From: an uncultured Planctomycetales bacterium
GTDB lineage: Bacteria; Planctomycetota; Planctomycetia; Isosphaerales; Isosphaeraceae
NCBI GenBank assembly: GCA_937997355.1
Contig: CALKTZ010000587.1
Span: forward strand, 1-6,136
Length of the DNA: 6,136 bases
Direction of reading: 5' to 3'
The notes beneath the pieces are model-generated. The model saw only the letters and a program-made list of their open reading frames with translations. It did not search any database and was not told the origin of the DNA. Below are positions 1 through 5,679 of this stretch, piece after piece. A program made the position numbers and the translations under genes. Each line of letters starts with the position of its first letter. Position 1 is the first letter of the stretch.

Positions 1-182
1 CGATCGTCAACGATGGGTCGATGCGGCGAGGCCCCGGCGCGGGATGCCGCCATTGGGAATCCTCGGAGATGATTGCTCGAAAATTAACCTCATGAGAGCA
101 TGTCTTCAACCGTGCCGAGCGTTTTGCCAAGGGGCTTGCTCGATTCGCCAAACCGAACCGCGAGGGAGCGGCGAATTCCGGC
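1..182. other. Left-edge stretch without a convincing gene
   Basis: No coding region here can be supported. Plus-strand open frames running rightward from it are antisense to the small minus-strand gene ending at 183. An ATG on the minus strand at 53-51 is preceded by GAGG with a 7-base spacer and stays open to the window edge. It could start a third gene in the same direction, but only 17 codons are visible and they are not recognisable. An imperfect hairpin (CGAGC at 116-120 with GCTCG at 138-142, inner GCC/GGC at 126-128 and 133-135) lies downstream of the minus-strand gene pair. It has no T run, so it is at best a weak terminator. Confidence 0.3.
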
Positions 183-542
183 TCAGAATCGGGAAGGGCT
201 CGGATATTCAAATTCCTGGTTCACAAGGATATGCCGGTTCATGCCACCAAGCTCGCTCGGAGCGAGTAGCAACAGTAGCGAGATATCGGCCCTGGTCTTC
301 TTCTTCAACTGTTCGATCAATGGCCAGACCAGATCCTCGCGTTCGTCGAGCGGCATCCCTTCGAATCGCTCGTCGACGATCCGAATTCGAATCGAAGCGG
401 AGTTGAATCGATAGGCTTCCACGGTCGGGAATTGCGTCGAAAGGAGCTTCTCGATCCCGCGCGTCTCGGAGGTTCGCTTATCCTCCCAGGCCGGTTTCTT
501 CGCGTCGGCTTCATTGACCTTTCCGTGCTTTCGGGGAGGCAT
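183..542 (-). CDS. Small protein, possible divergent BolA-fold protein
   Basis: This encodes a 119-residue soluble protein. I chose the ATG at 542 over an in-frame ATG at 584 because AAAAGGAG ends 8 bases before it. Residues 1-25 are charged and probably disordered. The rest fits a helix (about 28-37), two strands (41-57), a helix (65-79) and a strand (84-93), which is the order seen in the BolA fold. By hand, residues 52-79 align without gaps to the BolA signature segment. F60, G62, R68 and V72 fall where BolA proteins have the F-x-G ... R-H-x-x-V pattern, but the histidine position is Glu69. In known BolA proteins that histidine helps bind a shared Fe-S cluster with monothiol glutaredoxin, so such a role is doubtful here. 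The C-terminus ends in an acidic segment and PSPSRF. The first codons overlap the end of the gene upstream by 32 bases, suggesting coupled translation. The gene is likely real; the fold call is inference from memory of the family, and an unrelated planctomycete family remains possible. Confidence 0.6.
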   Translation of the reverse strand: MPPRKHGKVNEADAKKPAWEDKRTSETRGIEKLLSTQFPTVEAYRFNSASIRIRIVDERFEGMPLDEREDLVWPLIEQLKKKTRADISLLLLLAPSELGGMNRHILVNQEFEYPSPSRF

Positions 543-729
543 CTTCCAATCTCCTTTTAACCCATTCGATAATCGATTCAACACCGCGAAGGAATTCTCT
601 CGCGGATTCCACGGGCGTCAAATGCGATGAGTACCGAAGATCGGTCGACCATCGTGCTTGGAGATTGTTGAGAGTTCGTTTGATGTTCGAAAGGATTCCA
701 ATATCCCTGGCTTGGACGCGAATTGCCAA
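511..729 (-). CDS. Unrecognised 72-residue protein (start uncertain)
   Basis: I do not recognise this protein. From the TTG at 729 it gives 72 residues, mostly helix-forming and basic. A likely helix runs over residues 12-26 and another over 40-62 (rich in E, R, W and V), with a charged tail. No signal peptide or membrane segment is visible. Its end overlaps the start of the BolA-like gene by 32 bases in a different frame, so the two are probably one transcriptional unit. The start is weak: TTG, with no evident ribosome site. The same frame stays open upstream to 837 and translates to plausible sequence (including GSIGPNFYQ just before the TTG) but has no ATG, GTG or TTG. The true start may be a rarer codon, or the 5' end may be damaged by an indel. 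Moderate confidence that it is coding, low on its extent. Confidence 0.45.
   Translation of the reverse strand: MAIRVQARDIGILSNIKRTLNNLQARWSTDLRYSSHLTPVESAREFLRGVESIIEWVKRRLEDASPKARKGQ
551..558 (-). promoter_or_regulatory. Shine-Dalgarno that sets the start at 542
   Basis: On the minus strand this reads AAAAGGAG, with AGGAG (551-555) separated from the ATG at 542 by 8 bases. It lies inside the coding end of the upstream small gene. It favours the 119-residue product over a start 14 codons earlier, and implies that ribosomes finishing the upstream frame could reinitiate here. Confidence 0.65.
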
Positions 730-839
730 TTGATAGAAGTTAGGGCCTATGGAGCCGACGATGATTGATAAACCACCGCATTCCGCTTTCGTGCCGCGGA
801 TCTCTTGAGGATCGATGCCTTCAGGGCAAATTGAACATC
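730..839. other. Divergent gap between the small-gene pair and the membrane-protein gene
   Basis: This 110-base spacer lies between genes that point away from each other, so it should hold promoters for both. I found no convincing -35/-10 pair on either strand. TTGATA occurs at 730-735 and at 765-770 but neither has a -10 box at 16-18 bases. A 19-codon plus-strand frame (749-808, starting MEPTMIDK) lacks a usable ribosome site and is probably chance. The minus-strand frame of the 72-residue gene remains open across almost the whole spacer. Confidence 0.35.
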
Positions 840-1493
840 ATGGCGGAAGGTACTGTGACTCAGTTGGTAATGCCTCAAAGACCAACTCTGGCTGACCTGA
901 TGGTCATGATCAGTGCTTTTGCCTCTGCAGTTGTCCTATGTCGGGCGTTCCTGGCCGATGCACGTTGGGGATTGTCTGAAGAATGGACTTGGTTTTGGCA
1001 GCATTGGATCAATGTTTGCTTGTTGAATGTGTTGCTGATCCCCATCGCGTTGGCGTTGACCGCCCTCGGCATGATCCACGCTCAGCCCCGATCCCTGCAC
1101 ATTCTGAAGCTTCCCGGTATCGCCGCGTGTTTCCTCATCTCGGCCAATTCGCTCGTCATTTCTGCCTACGTGGCGACGCGATTCGTGAGCGGAATGCTCA
1201 CTTCGGACTTTCAGATTGACCAGGTGTGGTGGCGGTTGCGCATGGATTGCTGGGATTACCTTGTCATCTATTCGACGACCGTAGTTGGTCTGCTCATCGC
1301 CGTGACCTGGTTTCTCCTGAGAGCGAGTGGCAATTGGAGGAGCGAGGCCGGTTGGATCGATCGCAGTGGCCGTCTTATCGGGGCGTGTTGGATCTTCTAC
1401 TCAACACTCTACATCGCCATGTTTCTTTGCATGGCAACGGGAAACTTTTTCTGGTCCTCGCCGTTCTGGCTGCGTTATCTATCGTCTGGATGA
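840..1493 (+). CDS. Five-helix integral membrane protein of unknown function
   Basis: A 217-residue hydrophobic protein, not recognised. Five membrane segments are predictable by eye at about residues 19-39, 57-79, 91-113, 138-161 and 178-201. The loop at 40-56 is rich in Trp and acidic residues, and a Trp/Arg/Asp-rich loop lies at 122-137. There is no cleavable signal peptide, enzyme motif or conserved polar residue cluster that would name a transporter or enzyme. I chose the ATG at 840, giving a short polar N-terminus before the first helix; an AGGG lies 13 bases before it, which is a weak ribosome site. An in-frame TTG at 765 would add 25 residues with no better support. Codon use is less GC-biased than in the genes to the right. 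The stop is 19 bases from the stop of the convergent DUF1501 gene. It could be a lineage-specific inner-membrane protein. Confidence 0.7.
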   Translation: MAEGTVTQLVMPQRPTLADLMVMISAFASAVVLCRAFLADARWGLSEEWTWFWQHWINVCLLNVLLIPIALALTALGMIHAQPRSLHILKLPGIAACFLISANSLVISAYVATRFVSGMLTSDFQIDQVWWRLRMDCWDYLVIYSTTVVGLLIAVTWFLLRASGNWRSEAGWIDRSGRLIGACWIFYSTLYIAMFLCMATGNFFWSSPFWLRYLSSG

Positions 1494-1512
1494 GATGCTC
1501 GAACAATTTACC

Positions 1513-2991
1513 TCACGCCAGCAGTTCCTTGCGGACGTGGCCGTCCCCTTCCACGCCGATGAGCCGCTGGCGCAGCCCCTGGTAGGGGAAGTCGAACCGC
1601 TCGGCGTCGAAGCCGAGGAGGTGGAGGATGGTCGCCTGGAGGTCGTGGACCGTGACGGGGGACTCGGCGATCTGGTAGCCCAGCTCGTCGGTGGCGCCGA
1701 GCTGGACGCCCGGCTTGATGCCGCCGCCCGCCATCCAGATGGTGAAGCAGTGGGGATGATGGTCGCGGCCGAGCCAGGTGGAACCGTCGCGCGCCTCGTT
1801 CATCGACGTCCGGCCGAATTCGCCCCCCCAGATGACCAGGGTTTCTTCGAGCAGGCCGCGCTGATGGAGGTCCTTGAGCAAGCCCGCGATCGGCTGGTCG
1901 ATGTCCTTGCACTTGTCGGGGAGGCCGTAGACGATGTCGTTCCCCTTGCTGGTCCCGTGGAGGTCCCAGCCCCAGTCGAAGAGTTGCACGAACCGGACCC
2001 CGCGCTCGACCAGTCGACGCGCCAGCAGGCAATTGTTGGCGAACGAGGCCGCCCCCGGTTTGGCGCCATACAGATCGAGCATCGACTCGGGCTCCTGGCG
2101 GATGTCCATCACGTCGGGGACCGCCATCTGCATCCGGAAGGCCAGCTCATACTGAGAGATCCGGGTGAGGGTCTCGGGATCGCCGAACTCGCTCAGCTCG
2201 GCCTCGTTCAACCGGCGGAGGGCGTCGAGGCTGCGGCGGCGGGCGTCGCGATCCATCCCCTTGGGGTTGCTCACGTAGAGGATCGGGTCGCCGACCGTCC
2301 GGCATTGCACCCCCTGGTAGACGCTGGGGAGGAACCCGGTGCTCCACAGGGCCTTGCCGCCGGTGGGGTCGGTGCCGCCGCTGATCAACACCACGAAGCC
2401 GGGGAGGTCCTGGTTCTCCGAGCCGAGCCCGTAGGTGATCCACGAGCCCATCGAGGCCCCGCCGTTCCGCGAGCTGCCCGTATACAGGAAAAGCTCGGCC
2501 GGCGCGTGGTTGAACTGGTCGGTGTGCATCGACCGGATGATCGACGTGTGGTCGACGACGGTGTGGAAGTGGGGCAGGATATCGCTGACCCAGGCGCCGC
2601 TCTCTCCCCGCTTGGCGAACTTGTGGGGCGTCCCCAGCATCTTGGGGTGCCCCTTGATGAAGGCGAATCGCTGGTTCTTGAGCAGGAAGTCGGGGCAGGG
2701 CTGGAGATTGTGCTTGATCAGCTCGGGCTTGTAGTCGAACAGGTCCTGCTGGGGAGGCCCGCCGGACATCGACAGGTAGATCACCCGCTTGGCCTTGGGG
2801 GCGAAGTGGGGAGGCCGGGGGGCCATCGGGCTATCCGGGGTTCGGGCGGAAGGGCTCGCCGCGCCGGCGCGGGCCTTGCCGAGCAGGCCGGACAGGGCGA
2901 TGCCGCCGAGCCCCGCCTGCGAGGTCTTGAGGAACTGGCGGCGGGTGAGGGCCCGAGCGTGCTGGAGCCGCAGGTCGAGATCGGGATTCAT
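1513..2991 (-). CDS. DUF1501 family protein, Tat-exported, alkaline-phosphatase-like fold
   Basis: A 492-residue DUF1501 protein. The N-terminus has a consensus twin-arginine motif, TRRQFLK at residues 16-22, then a hydrophobic stretch (about 25-37) and an AGA processing-like site near 42-44. It should be folded in the cytoplasm and exported by Tat. The body (about 65-480) shows the family landmarks: YLSMSGGPPQQDLFD (72-86), WDLHG (342-346), GGEFGRTS (389-396), GRDHHPH (408-414) and VHDLQATILHLLG (448-460). DUF1501 belongs to the alkaline phosphatase/sulfatase-like superfamily. Asp83, Glu391, Asp410 and His411-412 are candidate metal or catalytic residues, by inference. Substrate is unknown; a sulfatase-like or phosphoesterase-like hydrolase is possible. 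The length is normal for the family. The start lies 3 bases after the stop of the cytochrome gene, and AAGGG in that gene's last codons can serve as its ribosome site, so translation is probably coupled. Confidence 0.95.
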   Translation of the reverse strand: MNPDLDLRLQHARALTRRQFLKTSQAGLGGIALSGLLGKARAGAASPSARTPDSPMAPRPPHFAPKAKRVIYLSMSGGPPQQDLFDYKPELIKHNLQPCPDFLLKNQRFAFIKGHPKMLGTPHKFAKRGESGAWVSDILPHFHTVVDHTSIIRSMHTDQFNHAPAELFLYTGSSRNGGASMGSWITYGLGSENQDLPGFVVLISGGTDPTGGKALWSTGFLPSVYQGVQCRTVGDPILYVSNPKGMDRDARRRSLDALRRLNEAELSEFGDPETLTRISQYELAFRMQMAVPDVMDIRQEPESMLDLYGAKPGAASFANNCLLARRLVERGVRFVQLFDWGWDLHGTSKGNDIVYGLPDKCKDIDQPIAGLLKDLHQRGLLEETLVIWGGEFGRTSMNEARDGSTWLGRDHHPHCFTIWMAGGGIKPGVQLGATDELGYQIAESPVTVHDLQATILHLLGFDAERFDFPYQGLRQRLIGVEGDGHVRKELLA

Positions 2992-2994
2992 GGA

Positions 2995-5409
2995 TCAGCC
3001 CTTGGTCAAGACGCCGTCGAGGTTGAGGAGGATATTCGCGACCGTGGTCCACGCGGCCAGGTCGGCGGGGTCCATGCCGTCGGGGATCGGCCCCAGCGGG
3101 TCGGTGGCCAGCGCGGTGGCCGCCGGCACGTCCTGCCGGTAACGCGCCAGCTCCGACTGATAAAGATTGACGAGCGGGGTCACCTGCTCGTTCCGGGGCG
3201 GCCGGCACAGGCAGAGGGCCAGGCCGAATTTCACGCGGTCCTCGGGGGTCTTCCCCCCCTCGCGGACCAGCCGACGGGCCAATGCTTGCGCGGCCTCGAC
3301 ATAGACCGGATCGTTGAGCGTGACGAACGCCTGGAGCGGCGTATTGGTGCGGATGCGCTTGATGGCGCAAATCTCCCGGCTGGGGGCGTCGAAGACGGCC
3401 ATCGACGGGTAGGGGACGGTCCGCCGCCAGAAGGTGTAGATGCCTCGGCGATGCTTGTCGGCCCCCTCGCTGGTCGTCCAGGTGCGCTGGCCGTTGAAGG
3501 CCGCCTGCCAGAGCCCTTCGGGCTGGGGCGGGAAGACGCTCGGACCCCCCACCTTGTTCGACAGCAGGCCCGAGAGGGCCAGCGCCTGGTCGCGCACCAT
3601 CTCGGCCTCCAGGCGATAGCGGGGCATCCGGGAGAGGAGCCGGTTGCGCGGGTCGATCTCGCGATCCCCCGGCGAATCCGGAGTGTATGACGAGGATTGC
3701 CGATAGGTCGAGGAGGTGACGACCTCGCGGATCAGCCCCTTCATATCCCAACCGCGATCCATGAACGTGACGGCCAGCCAGTCGAGCAGTTCGGGATGGC
3801 TCGGCGGCTCCCCCTGCGTGCCGAAGTCTTCCTCGGTTTCGACCAGGCCGGCCCCGAAGAGCTGCGCCCAAACGCGGTTGACCGCCACGCGGGCCGTGAG
3901 GGGATTCTTGCGATCGACGAGCCACTTCGCCACGGCCAGGCGATTGGCCTCCGAGCCGGGGGGGAGGGGGTGGAGGGATTTCGGCGTGCCGGGCTGAACG
4001 ACGTCGGCCGTGTCTCGAAAGTTCCCTTTCTTCAGGATGTGGGTGACCCGGCGCTGTTCCCTGGGAAGCTCGACCATGACCGGGATGTTGGAGACGACCG
4101 GCTTGCTCTTTTCCAGGTCGGCAACCTTCTTGCCGAGGGCCTTGCGCTCGGGGGTATCGCGAGGAATCCCCTCCATCATCTTCTTGAGCGAGGCGATCTC
4201 GGCGTTGATCTTTTTGACCTTCTCGTCGATCTCCGGGGTCGAGAAGGAGAGGAGGGGGCTTTCGTCGGGCAGGTCGCGGTCGGCGGTCTGGTTGAAGATC
4301 GCGTAGAACCGGTAATAGTCCTCGTGGGTGATGGGGTCGTACTTGTGGGTGTGGCACTTGGCGCACCCCATGGTCAGTCCCATCCAGACCTGCACGGTGG
4401 TGTCGGTGCGATCCTTGACGGCGGCGTCGCGCCACTCCTCGTCGTCGGTCCCCCCTTCGGTGTTGGTCATCGTGTTGCGGTGGAACGCGGTGGCCGTGCG
4501 GGTGGAGTTGTTGGCGTCGGGGATCAGGTCTCCGGCGATCTGCTCGATCGTGAAGCGGTCGTAGGGCATGTTCTGATTGAATGCGGCGATCACCCAGTCG
4601 CGATAGCGCCAGATATTGGGGCGGAGCGGATCGGAGCCGTAGCCCGCGCTATCCGCATAGCGGGCGAGGTCGAGCCAGATGCGCGCCCAGCGTTCGCCGT
4701 AGGCGGGGTCGTCCAGGAAGCGGTCGACGGCCCGCTCGTAGGCGCCCGGGGCCTTGTCCTCGGTGAAGCGCTTGATCTCGTCGGGGGTGGGGGGGAGCCC
4801 TCGCAGGTCGAGGCTCACCCGGCGGAGCAAAACGTGCGGCTCGGCCTCTGAGGAGGGCTTGAGCCCTTCGGCTTCGAGCCGGGCCAGGATCCAGCGGTCG
4901 AGGCCGAAGCGGGGCCACGAGCCGTTGCGGACGACCGGCAGCGGCAGCTTCTTGGGGGGGACGAACGCCCAGTGCTGCTCGTACTTCGCCCCTTGCTCGA
5001 TCCAGCGTTCCAGCAGGGCGACCTCGGATTTACTCAGGCGGTTGCCCGCCTTCCTCGGGGGCATCCGGAGGGTTTCATCTTCCTCGGTGATCCGCGCGAT
5101 GAGGGAGCTGTCGTCGGGGCTCCCCGGCACGATCGCGGCGTCGCCATCCTTGAGCGGCGTGATCGCGGCTTCGCGGAGGTCGAGCCGGAGCCCCTTGGCC
5201 CGTGTCCCTTCGTCCGAGCCGTGGCAGGCGTAGCAGTTCTTCGCCAGGATGGGCCGGATCTCGCGGTTGAAATCGACCTTCTTGCCTTGCCCCTGGCCGT
5301 GGGCGGAGGGGGGAGCGGGGACCGCCGCCGTCGCCGGGATGTCCGCGGCAGGGGCCGGAACCACTCCACACAGGATGAGGGCGAGCGTGAAAGCCACGAT
5401 CCGGCTCAT
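2995..5409 (-). CDS. Planctomycete cytochrome c protein with PSCyt1, DUF1549 and DUF1553 domains
   Basis: An 804-residue exported protein. Residues 1-21 form a Sec signal peptide (hydrophobic core 4-17, cleavage likely after APA at 19-21), followed by a Pro/Ala/Gly linker. The PSCyt1 domain (about 45-140) has heme motif CYACH at 59-63, and Met116 in RMPP is the likely sixth ligand. DUF1549/PSCyt2 spans about 168-376 and ends in a second CxxCH (CAKCH, 349-353) followed by THKYDPIT. A charged, coiled-coil-like segment lies at 392-436. DUF1553/PSD1 spans about 485-750, including NPLTARVAVNRVW (502-514) and PRNRLLSRMPRYRLEAE (587-603). The family is abundant in planctomycetes and usually sits beside DUF1501 genes, as here; its biochemical role is not established, and a redox or binding role at the cell surface is inferred. 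At 804 residues it is compact, without the lectin-like inserts some relatives carry. The ribosome site before the ATG is weak. Confidence 0.95.
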   Translation of the reverse strand: MSRIVAFTLALILCGVVPAPAADIPATAAVPAPPSAHGQGQGKKVDFNREIRPILAKNCYACHGSDEGTRAKGLRLDLREAAITPLKDGDAAIVPGSPDDSSLIARITEEDETLRMPPRKAGNRLSKSEVALLERWIEQGAKYEQHWAFVPPKKLPLPVVRNGSWPRFGLDRWILARLEAEGLKPSSEAEPHVLLRRVSLDLRGLPPTPDEIKRFTEDKAPGAYERAVDRFLDDPAYGERWARIWLDLARYADSAGYGSDPLRPNIWRYRDWVIAAFNQNMPYDRFTIEQIAGDLIPDANNSTRTATAFHRNTMTNTEGGTDDEEWRDAAVKDRTDTTVQVWMGLTMGCAKCHTHKYDPITHEDYYRFYAIFNQTADRDLPDESPLLSFSTPEIDEKVKKINAEIASLKKMMEGIPRDTPERKALGKKVADLEKSKPVVSNIPVMVELPREQRRVTHILKKGNFRDTADVVQPGTPKSLHPLPPGSEANRLAVAKWLVDRKNPLTARVAVNRVWAQLFGAGLVETEEDFGTQGEPPSHPELLDWLAVTFMDRGWDMKGLIREVVTSSTYRQSSSYTPDSPGDREIDPRNRLLSRMPRYRLEAEMVRDQALALSGLLSNKVGGPSVFPPQPEGLWQAAFNGQRTWTTSEGADKHRRGIYTFWRRTVPYPSMAVFDAPSREICAIKRIRTNTPLQAFVTLNDPVYVEAAQALARRLVREGGKTPEDRVKFGLALCLCRPPRNEQVTPLVNLYQSELARYRQDVPAATALATDPLGPIPDGMDPADLAAWTTVANILLNLDGVLTKG

Positions 5410-5435
5410 GGGCAGGGCTCTCTGGAAAAATGGGC

Positions 5436-5466
5436 CGACTCCCGGCCGTCCCGGAACGGGGAGTCG
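5436..5466 (-). promoter_or_regulatory. Leader hairpin of the cytochrome/DUF1501 operon
   Basis: CGACTCCC (5436-5443) is perfectly complementary to GGGAGTCG (5459-5466), giving an 8-bp stem. A short inner stem is possible (CGT 5447-5449 with ACG 5456-5458). In minus-strand transcripts the hairpin is followed after 5 bases by TTTTT (5426-5430), then about 16 bases to the start codon at 5409. This resembles an attenuator or a structure affecting ribosome access in the 5' leader. No gene reads toward it on the minus strand within the window, so it is not the end of an upstream gene. The gap between stem and T run is longer than in strong intrinsic terminators, so function is uncertain. Confidence 0.35.
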
Positions 5467-5557
5467 TGAATCCTTCGAACGCCTACCGGCAGGAGACGAC
5501 TCGCTTGGTTTGTCTCGGGGAAGGCTGCGGGTGGGCGAAACGCATCATGGCATCGGT

Positions 5558-5563
5558 TACAAT
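5558..5563 (+). promoter_or_regulatory. Possible -10 box for the NUDIX gene
   Basis: TACAAT matches the -10 consensus at 5/6 positions and lies about 117 bases before the NUDIX start codon. No -35-like hexamer is found 16-18 bases upstream (GCGAAA region), so it would be an activator-dependent or otherwise weak promoter, or chance. It nearly abuts the opposing CATAAT at 5565-5570, so two polymerases could not use both boxes at once. Confidence 0.2.
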
Positions 5564-5564
5564 A

Positions 5565-5593
5565 ATTATGGCGCGCCGAGCAAAATGGCTCAA
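5565..5593 (-). promoter_or_regulatory. Candidate sigma-70-type promoter for the cytochrome/DUF1501 operon
   Basis: Reading the minus strand, TTGAGC (5593-5588) is followed by exactly 17 bases and then CATAAT (5570-5565). This is a 4/6 match to the -35 consensus and a 5/6 match to the -10 consensus at ideal spacing. It sits in the only AT-rich patch of the 270-base gap. Transcription would start near 5558 and give a leader of about 150 bases containing the hairpin at 5436-5466. Confidence 0.4.
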
Positions 5594-5679
5594 GTGTTCC
5601 CATGTTGGGCGTCGTCGGGGCGAAACGAGCCCCACCGCAATTCCTGGGGTGCCTCTCCACGGGCGAACAACGAAAGATC

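Noticed and set aside
44..406. Plus-strand frames at the left edge
   Set aside because: Ser/Arg-rich translation without structure, mostly antisense to the BolA-like gene, which has a good ribosome site and a protein-like pattern.
183..729. Toxin-antitoxin system
   Set aside because: The size and overlap fit, but neither protein shows a known toxin nuclease motif or an antitoxin DNA-binding domain, so the label is not supported.
1327..3690. A 787-codon open frame on the plus strand
   Set aside because: It is antisense to the DUF1501 and cytochrome genes. Its translation is low-complexity (rich in G, V, E, A and R) with no domain, as expected opposite GC-rich genes. Both minus-strand genes have strong family motifs.
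2831..4435. A 534-codon open frame on the minus strand in a second frame
   Set aside because: Out-of-frame shadow of the cytochrome gene and the start of DUF1501; Arg/Pro/Gly-rich with no domain.
3697..4851. A 384-codon open frame on the plus strand
   Set aside because: Antisense to the PSCyt1-DUF1549-DUF1553 gene, with repetitive GVG/GGV composition and no recognisable motif.
5617..5633. GGGGC/GCCCC hairpin before the NUDIX start
   Set aside because: Only a 5-bp stem with a 7-base loop and no T run or conserved context; expected by chance in GC-rich DNA.
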